Of a stretch of DNA of 64,000 nt, positions 10,263 to 18,113 are shown piece after piece. A program made the position numbers and the translations under genes. The stretch spans positions 62,001-126,000 of the forward strand of contig NZ_CP092488.2 in the NCBI RefSeq assembly GCF_022430545.2, given 5' to 3'. This stretch comes from Mycobacterium paraterrae. Lineage in GTDB: Bacteria; Actinomycetota; Actinomycetes; Mycobacteriales; Mycobacteriaceae. Position 1 is the stretch's first letter. Each line of letters opens with the position of its first letter. The notes beneath the pieces were generated by a model. The model searched no databases and was not told where the DNA came from. It saw only the letters and a program-made list of their open reading frames with translations.

Positions 10263-10736
10263 GTGTTCTCCCTCGCTAGCGCTCGTCTGCTCACAAGCAA
10301 GAGCCGCGCTGCCCCGTAGATACCGTCAAATCCGATCGAGCCCCCGGGTTCGACCCGGCGCGATTTGGCTGACCGCGCTCTCGCGGGTCATGCCAAATGG
10401 GCGTCATCGGCTGCACTAAGAGTGTCATAAGAAATCTGGGAGTTTCCGGAGCGATTTGGTTACTGGCGAGTTCTACGCATGAGTAATGGTGGGCTGGGTA
10501 ACAGTCGGCTCGGAGGCGGTTCGCACCGTCCGGACCAAACCCGCTGCGTGCGGGTGGTTACGGTCGAGTAGCTATAACTGCGCAGATCAAGGCAGTATTG
10601 TTATCGAATCGTTATCTAGGAATTTTGCGCCTCGGCCAGCGTGCGGCTTCGCCGAACACGCAGCGGCACGGTGCGACCGTCAAAAATCCGGCCGATCATG
10701 CGGCCGAAGAAAGTTTGCTGGGAACTTACTCTGGAG
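10263..10736 (-). promoter_or_regulatory. fas upstream region with a strong inverted repeat
   Basis: This 474-bp non-coding stretch separates fas from the ltrA-like gene. It holds an imperfect inverted repeat: ATTTGGCTGACC at 10363-10374 and GGTCATGCCAAAT at 10386-10398. A further GATTTGG half-site lies near 10450-10460. In mycobacteria fas is activated by the TetR-family protein FasR acting on inverted repeats in its promoter (established); assigning these particular repeats to FasR is inference. Apparent reading frames here look like chance. The 3' part must contain the end of the ltrA-like transcript; no clear terminator was recognised. Confidence 0.5.
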
Positions 10737-12059
10737 TCAGCTACGGGCGGGACTGTCGCCGTCGGCCACCGGCGTCCCCGTGGTTCGGGCCAAGGCGTGC
10801 GCGGTCCGGCGGTGGCCACGTGACTCGTACCCGGCCACCACGACGGCCGGCGCCGCGGCGACGACGAGCAGACACACCGGTGTCGAGACGCCGTGCGCGG
10901 CGAGACCGATCGCGGCGCCGAGCAACGCAAGCGTCGTCAACACCAGGACCGTGTAGAAGCCGTCCCAGGTTCGAGTCAGCAGCAGATAGGTGCCGTAAAC
11001 CGCCCCGACGTAGACACCGACCGGGGCCGCAACCGCCAGCACGGTGGCAACCGAGTCCAGCGCCGACCGATGCTGGATGAAGTCTGCGGCCGCATGCAGA
11101 CCGGCGCCGGTGGCGACGATCGATCCGAAGACCGCGATGTGCAGATAGCCGTAGCCGAACGACCGGTCACGGTGGACGTGCAGCAATTGGGCCGCGGGCA
11201 CCACGAAGTAGACCCACCACATGCCGAAGGTCAGGCCCGTCCCCGCGGCTGCGACCAGTGCGGCGTCGGCGGTCCAGCCGTGTTCGGCGACCATCGCCGA
11301 CAGCGACGCGACCGTTCCCACCACGCCTTCGCCGAGCGCGATGATCGTCAGCAACCCGTTGCGCTCGGCGATGTGGTGCGCATGCCAGGGCGTCCCGCCC
11401 ATGCGCTTCTCGGCAATCAGCGGACCACTCAGTTCGATTCCGATCATCACAGCGAACAAGAGGAAGGTAATCCCCACCGAGCTGTTGACGATGGCCACGG
11501 CGATCCATCCGATTTGCGCGACGGTAATGGTGACCGCGTAAGTCAGGCACGCGGGCTTGCGCGCCGGATCTTGCGCCGCGGCCCGTAGCCACTGGATCAC
11601 CATGGCTACTCGCATCACCACATAGCCCGCGACCAGCACTCGGTTGTCGACATGCGCGCCGGCTGCGATCGACGAGAACACTTGCGGTATTCCGAGGGCA
11701 AGCACCAGGACACCCACCATCTGCAGCATGGTGGTCAGGCGATACACCCAATCGTCGGTGTCGTAAGCCGAGGCGAACCAACTGAAGTTGATCCACGCCC
11801 AGCAGATCGAAAACGTTGCGAAGGCGAAACTGACCAATCCGCTCTCGATGTGGCCCGATGCCAAGGTATGCGCGAATTGGGCGGCAGCGACGCCGAAGGC
11901 GATGACGAAGGTGAGATCGAACAGCAGCTCGAGCGGCGTGGCTGCGCGATACGGTTCGTGGGGGTCGCGACCCGACATTCGGCGGAGCCGATGCGCGCGC
12001 GCCACGTGGTCGGGGTGCTCTGCTGGTTCGCTCACGGCAATATTTTCCCCCGGTCTCAA
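10737..12059 (-). CDS. LtrA-family (low temperature requirement A) membrane protein
   Basis: The product is 440 aa with about ten to eleven hydrophobic segments. The N-terminal ELLFDLTFVIAFGVAA and the later HHIAERNGLLTIIALGE are hallmarks of the bacterial LtrA family, whose biochemical role is poorly defined. The first predicted start gives a hydrophilic leader of about 40 aa; a later start at MSGRDPHEP (residue 28) is possible because the family block begins just after it. The C-terminal tail after the last helix is basic. It appears monocistronic, with fas downstream after a long gap. Confidence 0.8.
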   Translation of the reverse strand: MRPGENIAVSEPAEHPDHVARAHRLRRMSGRDPHEPYRAATPLELLFDLTFVIAFGVAAAQFAHTLASGHIESGLVSFAFATFSICWAWINFSWFASAYDTDDWVYRLTTMLQMVGVLVLALGIPQVFSSIAAGAHVDNRVLVAGYVVMRVAMVIQWLRAAAQDPARKPACLTYAVTITVAQIGWIAVAIVNSSVGITFLLFAVMIGIELSGPLIAEKRMGGTPWHAHHIAERNGLLTIIALGEGVVGTVASLSAMVAEHGWTADAALVAAAGTGLTFGMWWVYFVVPAAQLLHVHRDRSFGYGYLHIAVFGSIVATGAGLHAAADFIQHRSALDSVATVLAVAAPVGVYVGAVYGTYLLLTRTWDGFYTVLVLTTLALLGAAIGLAAHGVSTPVCLLVVAAAPAVVVAGYESRGHRRTAHALARTTGTPVADGDSPARS

Positions 12060-12120
12060 TTGGGTGACCGCTTAGCACCGAGCCCGTAAACGGGGGTCGG
12101 CAGTATGTACGATCCTCCCC

Positions 12121-13764
12121 ATGCCGCTGGTCATGGGAGCGACAGCCGCTGGATTCAATATCGTGCGGCAGCTCGGATACGAGGAGTTTGGTGAGCTCTA
12201 CGTCGCCGAGCACCCACGGCTTCCCCGCCAGCACGTACTGCATCTGATTCCAGCCGACACTTCTATCGACCTCGATTACCGCCTGCGGTTCAACCAGGAA
12301 TCCGATGCCGCGGCCGCACTGTGGCATCCGAACATCGCGGGGCTCACCGACCGGGGCGAGTTCGAGGATCAGTTGTGGCTGTCGTCGGAGTACGTCGAAG
12401 GCTGCGACGCCGCGGAATTGCTGGGCGAGGGCCACCTGGACGGGATGCCGCCGCGGATGGTGGTCGAGATCGTCTCCGCAATCGCCGACGCACTGGACTA
12501 CGCGCACGATCGCGGCGTGCTTCATCGCTACGTCAATCCCGGCCGCATCGTGGTCAGCAACGCTGCGGGTGACCGCCGGCGCATTGCGTTGACCGGCATA
12601 GGAGTAGCGCGACCCGAGGGTGCCCATAACACGCTGACCCGTGCCGGCATGTTCATCGGCACCGCCGGCTACACCGCGCCAGAGCAGCTGATGGACGACG
12701 AACTCGATGGTCGAGCCGACCAATATGCTCTCGGTGCCACCGCTTTTCACCTGCTGACCGGGGCACCACCGTTCGCCCACTTCAATCCGTCGGTGGTAGT
12801 CAATAGGCAACTCAACGATCGAGCGCCCCGCCCGAGCGAGATTCGTCCGGACCTGACCGAGTTCGACGCGATCTTCGGCCGGGTGCTGTCCAAAGACCCG
12901 GTCGACAGGTTCCGGCGGTGTCGCGACTTCGCCAAGGCGCTCGAATCGACGGGCGGCAAACGCTCACACATCCGTGCCACCTCCGAGGTACGGGCGGCAT
13001 CGATATTTCGCGAGGCAGCCACTAACGGCGACGGCGCAAACACCGAACTCCTGGACACGGCTGAAACCGAAGATCGCCTACCGACGGAGGTCACACCCAC
13101 CGTCGCGGCCTCGAAGCCCATGACCAGCCGTCACGCGCTCGCGGACACCCCGCGTGACGGTGTCGACACCGCGGCGACGGCCATCGTGTCCCCAGCATCC
13201 GACGTCCACGACGACGAGTCCGCGGACGACGATTATGACCAACCCACCGAAGCCCGCAACCACCGATTGCGCAACTTCGCGGCGATCGCCGGCGTCATCG
13301 CGGTCGTGGTGATCGCCTGGTTCGCCGGCGTCAAGGCACTGCGTTCGGCCTCGCAGTCCAACGACACGCCGGCCGGCGTCGAGACCACGTCGGCGGAACC
13401 GACCACTACGGCGCCTGCATTTGTCGCGCCGCCCGCCATGACCACACCCGCGCCGCCCGCCGCGACGCCGATGGCCCCGCCCGTGGTCACGAGCACGGCG
13501 GCGCCCAAACCGACTGCGGTGCAGACCACCAAGGCTGCACCCACGACGACGGCGAAGGCCGAGACGACGGCGCCTCAGACCACCGCGGCAAAGCCGAAGC
13601 CGACCACGACCACGACGCCGCCCGGTGGGCTGGACACCCGACCCGCGGTCGGCATGCCCTGTGGGGCTGAGGGTTCCGCAGCGGTGTCGAACTCGGGTGG
13701 TCCAGTGACGTGTGTAAGCACCCCGGGCGGGTTCGCCTGGGAGCCGCCCGGCGGCGGTGAGTAG
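12121..13764 (+). CDS. Membrane-anchored Ser/Thr protein kinase homologue, probable pseudokinase
   Basis: The 547-aa product has the layout of mycobacterial PknF/H/J-type receptor kinases: kinase fold about 10-275, juxtamembrane linker, one membrane segment (about 385-403), then a Pro/Thr/Ala-rich extracellular stretch and a small C-terminal two-Cys module. The block APEQLMDDELDGRADQYALG is intact, but catalytic motifs are not. The ATP Lys is His41 (family ALK, here VLH); the HRD loop reads HRY (Tyr137 for Asp) with Asn139 for the following Lys; DFG reads G159-I160-G161; the Gly loop is degenerate. Phosphotransfer is therefore unlikely, and a sensing or scaffolding role is inferred. The start MPLVMGATAAGF matches the usual N-terminus of this kinase group. 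Confidence 0.88.
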   Translation: MPLVMGATAAGFNIVRQLGYEEFGELYVAEHPRLPRQHVLHLIPADTSIDLDYRLRFNQESDAAAALWHPNIAGLTDRGEFEDQLWLSSEYVEGCDAAELLGEGHLDGMPPRMVVEIVSAIADALDYAHDRGVLHRYVNPGRIVVSNAAGDRRRIALTGIGVARPEGAHNTLTRAGMFIGTAGYTAPEQLMDDELDGRADQYALGATAFHLLTGAPPFAHFNPSVVVNRQLNDRAPRPSEIRPDLTEFDAIFGRVLSKDPVDRFRRCRDFAKALESTGGKRSHIRATSEVRAASIFREAATNGDGANTELLDTAETEDRLPTEVTPTVAASKPMTSRHALADTPRDGVDTAATAIVSPASDVHDDESADDDYDQPTEARNHRLRNFAAIAGVIAVVVIAWFAGVKALRSASQSNDTPAGVETTSAEPTTTAPAFVAPPAMTTPAPPAATPMAPPVVTSTAAPKPTAVQTTKAAPTTTAKAETTAPQTTAAKPKPTTTTTPPGGLDTRPAVGMPCGAEGSAAVSNSGGPVTCVSTPGGFAWEPPGGGE

Positions 13765-13769
13765 ACCGG

Positions 13770-15089
13770 TCAGTCTTCCTTCGCCAGTAGCTCGTGCAGC
13801 GCCTCGGCGACGTCGCGGGAGTTGTCGTCCATTCCTGTGATGTTGTCCCGCAATAGTTTTCGCGCCTCGCTGCGACTCCCGGCAGCGAGCAGTGAACGTA
13901 TGCGGCCCGCCAGTTCGTGGTCTCCGGACGCGACCGCCAGGACGTCGACCAGTTCCCAATCCCGGTACATCGCCAGAGACCGTTCGTAGATGGCGAAGCC
14001 AGTGACCGGTTCTCCGCGCATGGTCCCGTGGTAGCGATACGGGCCTTCCATGTACTCGATCGGCAGCCCGTGGGCCGGTGCCGGCACAAGCGGTTCGCCA
14101 ACGAGATCCAATTCCAGTGCAGCGCTGCGTAAGTGATGCAAATCGGGCATGAAGCGGTCCAGCGCCGGCGGGCGGACCAACGGCCGAATCGAATTAGGCC
14201 ATCGGACGTAACTGCTCGTCACGATCTCGACGTCCTCGGCACACTCCGGGGCCACCGTCGGGTCGGGATAGCTCACTGTCGCACCCGAAAACGGTTGCAA
14301 CGCATTACCGTCCATACGGTCGAATTGGTGCCAGATGCTCATATCGACGCCATTGTCGAGATTGATGGTGCGCCATTCGTGCGACCTGCATCGGGGGTCA
14401 CCGCCGGTCCCGCCTCCCCCGGCGTACTTGGGGAACCACTGCCGGTCGACGTGTCCTGCGCTACCGGTGACCTCGTCGCGCTGCTCGCCCCAGCGCAGCG
14501 TCCCGCCCATCTTCATGCCGGTCTGGAAATAGGAGTAGGTGTCGGGCTGACCGAAGCAGGTGATAGCACCGCCGTAACTGTCCGCGCCGACGGGCACTGG
14601 GGCGCGCGTCGGGGTGACCTCCAGGTCCAGTTCCATTGTCTGACCGGCTTGGTCGATGCCCCGCAGGCTGACCCGATACGTGTAGGGCAGCAATTCGCCG
14701 TCGGCGTCGCGACACGCAGTCCAGGCCACCGGGCCGGCGCTGCTGTCGTAGCGGATGTCGCAGTAACCCGCGGCCATCGTCATCTTCGGACGGGCGTCTG
14801 GCTGCATGTTCTTGGGCGGCATGTCGTAGTCGGTGTAGGTACCGTATTCGCCGGTGTCGCAGTCGAATAACGCCATCGTGTAGAAGTCGGCCACGACGGT
14901 GCCACCGGGCCGGTTCTTGTTGAAGATGGTCAGAAAGGCAAAGGTGCGACCGGTCGCACCGGTCAACTCGCCCGCGATGAACCAAGTGTCGGACTCTTGG
15001 TCGTCGTGCACGCCTTCGGCGGCCGGGAAATCCAGGGCGGGATCGTCGGCCACCAAGCGGAACGGATAGGTGTGCCAGTCGGTATTCAT
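13770..15089 (-). CDS. CrtC/AttH-like lipocalin-fold protein (putative hydratase-like)
   Basis: The 439-aa protein has no obvious signal peptide. Its features (ESDTWFIAGELTG near the N-terminus, FLTIFNK, Y-rich beta-strand repeats, and a central SAGHVDRQW) resemble the CrtC/AttH two-domain lipocalin superfamily, which includes hydroxyneurosporene synthase. A helical C-terminal tail of about 60 aa follows. The assignment rests on pattern similarity only and the substrate is unknown. It is divergent from the aldehyde dehydrogenase at 15190, with a candidate operator between them, so it may belong to the same catabolic response. Confidence 0.5.
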   Translation of the reverse strand: MNTDWHTYPFRLVADDPALDFPAAEGVHDDQESDTWFIAGELTGATGRTFAFLTIFNKNRPGGTVVADFYTMALFDCDTGEYGTYTDYDMPPKNMQPDARPKMTMAAGYCDIRYDSSAGPVAWTACRDADGELLPYTYRVSLRGIDQAGQTMELDLEVTPTRAPVPVGADSYGGAITCFGQPDTYSYFQTGMKMGGTLRWGEQRDEVTGSAGHVDRQWFPKYAGGGGTGGDPRCRSHEWRTINLDNGVDMSIWHQFDRMDGNALQPFSGATVSYPDPTVAPECAEDVEIVTSSYVRWPNSIRPLVRPPALDRFMPDLHHLRSAALELDLVGEPLVPAPAHGLPIEYMEGPYRYHGTMRGEPVTGFAIYERSLAMYRDWELVDVLAVASGDHELAGRIRSLLAAGSRSEARKLLRDNITGMDDNSRDVAEALHELLAKED

Positions 15090-15135
15090 CTCACGCCTCG
15101 TGGGTGGGGACCGAACCTCACGTCCCGTCTTTTTT

Positions 15136-15155
15136 GCTATGTTAGCATCAATAGC
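15136..15155. promoter_or_regulatory. CTAT-N10-ATAG element, site 1
   Basis: The 20-bp sequence GCTATGTTAGCATCAATAGC has 5-bp arms GCTAT/ATAGC separated by 10 bp. It sits in the divergent gap between the CrtC-like gene (start 15089) and the aldehyde dehydrogenase (start 15190). It contains TATGTT, a plausible -10 hexamer, so a bound repressor would block transcription. The same architecture recurs at 44810 and 54403, with close variants at 20938 and 27994. Confidence 0.55.
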
Positions 15156-15189
15156 GAAGTTGCCATCGCCCTTTCAAAGGTCGTGCCTC

Positions 15190-16659
15190 ATGCCGCAAAC
15201 TCATGATCACCGTTGCTACGACCAGCTTTTCGTGGGTGGCCGATGGCGTAAGCCGTCCACCGAACAGAGGTTGACGGTCATCTCCCCGCACACCGAGGAA
15301 TCAATCGGCGACGTGCCCGCCGCCACTCCCGCGGACGTCGACGACGCGGTTGCCGCTGCCCGGCATGCCTTCGACCACGGTCCGTGGCCCCGGCTGGACC
15401 CGCAGGAGCGCATGCGTAAGGTCGAGCAACTTGCGGCCATCTACGGCCAACACCTCGACGAGATGGCCGACCTGATCACCGACGAAATGGGCTCTCCGCG
15501 CAGCTTCAGCAGACTCGGCCAGGCCGCCGCGGCGGTGTCGATGATCCATCTGAGCCTGGGCGTTGCCCGCGACTTCCCGTGGACCGAGCGGCGCCACGGC
15601 GTGCTCGGCGAAGTGCATCTGCGCCGGGCCCCTGTCGGGGTGGTCGCCGCCATCGTGCCGTGGAATGTGCCGCAGTTCCTGATCATGCCCAAGCTGATTC
15701 CGGCGTTGATCGCCGGCTGCCCGGTCATCGTGAAGCCCGCTCCCGAAACCCCTTTCGACGCGTTATGGCTGGCCGAGATGATCGAGCAGCTGGAGCTGCC
15801 CGAAGGCGTGGTCTCGGTGCTTCCCGGTGGCACGGACGTCGGCGAGGCGCTGGTGCGCCATCCCGGGGTGGACAAGGTGTCGTTCACCGGGTCGAGCGCC
15901 GTGGGCCGTCGGATCGCGACGCTCTGCGGGGAGCAGCTCAAGCGGGTGAGCCTGGAACTGGGCGGCAAGTCGGCGGCGATCATCCTCGACGACGCCGACA
16001 TCGGCAAGACCGTCCGCGAGCTGAAGTCCGCGAGCCTGATGAACAACGGGCAGGCCTGTGTGGCGCAGACCCGCATCCTGGTCAGCGAACGTCGCCGCAA
16101 CGACGTCGTGGACGCACTCACCGAGATGATGTCGGGCCTTCACGTCGGCGACCCGCGCGACGAGACCACCGACATCGGACCCCTAGTCGCGCAGCGGCAG
16201 CAGGCGCGGGTGCAGGACTTCATCCGGTCGGGCGTGAAAGAGGGCGCCCGGATGGTCCTCGGCGGCGAGGACGCGCCGCACAGCAAGGGTTGGTACGTGC
16301 GGCCGACGTTGTTCACCGACGTCACCAACGACATGCGGATCGCGCGCGAGGAGATCTTCGGCCCCGTGCTCAGCGTGCTGACCTACCGCGACGAGGCGGA
16401 CGCGGTCCGGATCGCCAACGACAGCGACTACGGGCTGGCGGGGTCGGTGTGGACCGCCGACACCGCTCATGGCCTCGAGGTCGCCGCGCAGGTGCGGGCC
16501 GGCACCTATGGGATCAACATGTACACACTCGACATCGGCAGTCCGTTCGGTGGTTTCAAGCAGTCCGGCATCGGCCGTGAATTCGGACCCGAGGGTCTGC
16601 ACGAGTACGTCGAATTGCAGTCGGTGATCAGCAAGGGCGCGATGCCACCGCTGGCTTAG
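15190..16659 (+). CDS. NAD(P)-dependent aldehyde dehydrogenase
   Basis: The 489-aa enzyme oxidises an aldehyde to the acid. Seen motifs are IVPWNVPQ, FTGSSAVG (cofactor loop), ELGGKSAAI with the general-base Glu, NNGQAC with the nucleophile Cys, and EEIFGPVLSV. The ATG at 15190 is chosen over an upstream in-frame start at 15070: AAAGG lies 9 nt before it, the extra 40 residues have no family match, and the longer form would run through the CTAT-N10-ATAG element. It is a single gene, divergent from the CrtC-like gene and converging on the MaoC operon. The substrate is unknown; context suggests an alcohol-derived intermediate of the surrounding pathway. Confidence 0.93.
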   Translation: MPQTHDHRCYDQLFVGGRWRKPSTEQRLTVISPHTEESIGDVPAATPADVDDAVAAARHAFDHGPWPRLDPQERMRKVEQLAAIYGQHLDEMADLITDEMGSPRSFSRLGQAAAAVSMIHLSLGVARDFPWTERRHGVLGEVHLRRAPVGVVAAIVPWNVPQFLIMPKLIPALIAGCPVIVKPAPETPFDALWLAEMIEQLELPEGVVSVLPGGTDVGEALVRHPGVDKVSFTGSSAVGRRIATLCGEQLKRVSLELGGKSAAIILDDADIGKTVRELKSASLMNNGQACVAQTRILVSERRRNDVVDALTEMMSGLHVGDPRDETTDIGPLVAQRQQARVQDFIRSGVKEGARMVLGGEDAPHSKGWYVRPTLFTDVTNDMRIAREEIFGPVLSVLTYRDEADAVRIANDSDYGLAGSVWTADTAHGLEVAAQVRAGTYGINMYTLDIGSPFGGFKQSGIGREFGPEGLHEYVELQSVISKGAMPPLA

Positions 16660-16683
16660 CGCCCGTCCCGGTCGGCACCCGAT

Positions 16684-16744
16684 GTGCCCGCCTCACAGCG
16701 ACAACGCTCGTCGATCACCGATTTTGTCGCTGTGAGGCGGGCAC
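16684..16744. repeat. Dispersed hairpin repeat, copy 2
   Basis: Inverted repeat with arms 16684-16704 and 16724-16744, essentially perfect over 21 bp (GTGCCCGCCTCACAGCGACA plus one base). It has an unrelated 19-bp loop, in the 109-bp gap between two convergent genes. The arms match those at 527-586, while the loops do not, so the stem rather than the loop is conserved. No T-tract follows. It could serve as a bidirectional stop or be a mobile palindromic unit. Confidence 0.8.
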
Positions 16745-16768
16745 TTCGGCACATCCTTCTCGGCTGCG

Positions 16769-17173
16769 TCACTCCGACAGCCGCAGCGTCAGATCGACCG
16801 GTGAGCACAACTCCCCACGCTGATTCACGACGTCGATCCGAAGGTCTACCAGTCCCGGCGCAGGCTTGGCCACCACCCGGGCGCGGCCCACCATCGTGTC
16901 GCCGGCGTAGATCGAGCCGGCCAGCCGCATCGTGCGTCGCACCACCCGACTACGCGGGCCGGCCCAGTCGGTCGCGATCCGGTCGGCGAACCCGGCGATG
17001 TGCATGGTGTTGACGAAAATACCTGGGTGGCCCTGTTTCTCGGCGTAGTAGGGGTCGAAGTGCACCGGCGTGTAATCCCAGGTGGCGCCCGCGTTCATCA
17101 CTACCCGCTGGTAGCCGATCTCGTCGCGCACCTCGGGCAATTCCGTCGGGACGCTGACGTCGTCCCATATCAC
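16769..17173 (-). CDS. MaoC-type (R)-hydratase/dehydratase subunit
   Basis: The 134-aa single hotdog domain carries the hydratase catalytic motif DYTPVHFD (Asp and His) followed by the helix FVNTMHIAGFADRI. The family adds water to trans-2-enoyl-CoAs. It starts with GTG at 17173 inside a GTGA overlap with the stop of the preceding MaoC-like gene, indicating translational coupling. Single-hotdog proteins of this size often work as heterodimers, as in the ChsH1/ChsH2 hydratase of cholesterol breakdown; pairing with the 17170-17694 product is inferred. Confidence 0.85.
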   Translation of the reverse strand: MIWDDVSVPTELPEVRDEIGYQRVVMNAGATWDYTPVHFDPYYAEKQGHPGIFVNTMHIAGFADRIATDWAGPRSRVVRRTMRLAGSIYAGDTMVGRARVVAKPAPGLVDLRIDVVNQRGELCSPVDLTLRLSE

Positions 17174-17694
17174 CGTGCAGCACCCGTCGGGGTGAACCGG
17201 AACAGCGTGTTCCGGTTGGTGGCGACCACCGCCCCGTCCTGGCGGGTGAAGGTGTCCAGGGTTTCCACGAAATGGCCGACGCCGAGCTTGGACTGCTTTT
17301 CGGGCGACACCGAGACCACCTGCTCGACGATGGTCAGCCGGTCACCCTCGATGATCGGTAGCGGAAACTCGGCCTCGTTGGTGGCGTTCACGATGGTGGT
17401 GCCCGGCAGCGGAACCCGTAGCGCGATGGCCGCCGCCGGCGGCTGCCCGCCCGGTTCCCACGGCGGCGGAACCAGCCAGCCCATCAGCAGGGCCGGTGGC
17501 GCCAGCAAGCCGCCCCATGCCCGCGTCGCGAACTCCGTGTCCCAGTACGATGGATTACCGTCTTGCACTGTTGCAGCGAACATCTGGATCCGGGCCGCGC
17601 TGATTACGGTTCCCGCCACTCGCGGCTCAGACGCGACACCGACCATTCGCAGCGCGTCGTCGTACGTGCCGAAAGCGAGCTTGTAGCTGATCAC
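17170..17694 (-). CDS. MaoC N-terminal-like (FAS1-type) dehydratase partner subunit
   Basis: The 174-aa protein resembles the N-terminal MaoC-like hotdog fold (RIQMFAATVQDGNPSYWDTEFA, then LLAPPALLMGWLVPP). It lacks the full catalytic D-x4-H of the adjacent MaoC subunit, so it probably forms the substrate-binding half of a heteromeric hydratase. The GTG at 17694 is preferred because it forms a GTGA overlap with the stop of the SnoaL-like gene; a start at 17718 would overlap that gene by 28 bp. The three short genes form a tightly coupled set. Confidence 0.75.
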   Translation of the reverse strand: MISYKLAFGTYDDALRMVGVASEPRVAGTVISAARIQMFAATVQDGNPSYWDTEFATRAWGGLLAPPALLMGWLVPPPWEPGGQPPAAAIALRVPLPGTTIVNATNEAEFPLPIIEGDRLTIVEQVVSVSPEKQSKLGVGHFVETLDTFTRQDGAVVATNRNTLFRFTPTGAAR

Positions 17695-18095
17695 GCCGAA
17701 ACCGGCACCGAATCCCATTGCAGCTCACGGGACGTGAAGTACCAACCGCCTCGCTCGTAGATCAGTTGGTCGGTGTAGCTGCCGGTGGCCCTAAGGGCCG
17801 CGCCACCCGGCTCGAAGAGTAACGCGACGCATCGCTGGGTCGCGTTGACTCCGTCGACCATGATCTCGTGGTCGACGGTGACGAGCCGGCCAGTGCCGCC
17901 TTCGAAAGCCTCACGCAGATCAGTGAATTCCGCGCCGTCACGGACGAAGCGGGCTCCCGAGTGTCGGAATGTCGCAATCCATCCGTTGCGGTCGCCGTCG
18001 GTGAAGCAGCGGTTGTGCCGCGCCGTCAAATTCAAGATGGCGTCCCGCCCCACGGCGCCGTCGAGGACGAACTGCTGTTGATAGGTCATGGCCAT
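17691..18095 (-). CDS. SnoaL-like / NTF2-fold protein
   Basis: The 134-aa NTF2-like domain has the usual helix NLTARHNRCFTDGDRNGWIATF, a central acidic segment and C-terminal beta strands ending WYFTSRELQWD. Members include small isomerases, dehydratases and polyketide cyclases acting on ring ketones. A GGGAG ribosome site lies just ahead of the start at 18095. It sits in an operon with an acyl-CoA ligase upstream and a MaoC pair downstream, so a role on a CoA-linked ring intermediate is plausible but not shown. Confidence 0.75.
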   Translation of the reverse strand: MAMTYQQQFVLDGAVGRDAILNLTARHNRCFTDGDRNGWIATFRHSGARFVRDGAEFTDLREAFEGGTGRLVTVDHEIMVDGVNATQRCVALLFEPGGAALRATGSYTDQLIYERGGWYFTSRELQWDSVPVSA

Positions 18096-18113
18096 GTCTT
18101 TGTTCTCCCTGTC

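Noticed and set aside
10486..10956. Open frame in the fas upstream gap
   Set aside because: It runs into the ltrA-like gene on the opposite strand, has no family match and no ribosome site; the gap is better read as regulatory.
11167..12810. 547-codon minus-strand frame spanning ltrA and the kinase homologue
   Set aside because: It crosses two real genes in wrong frames and has no domain.
15070..15189. 40-codon N-terminal extension of the aldehyde dehydrogenase
   Set aside because: It would be read across a promoter-like AT island and has no match; the ATG at 15190 with AAAGG is better.
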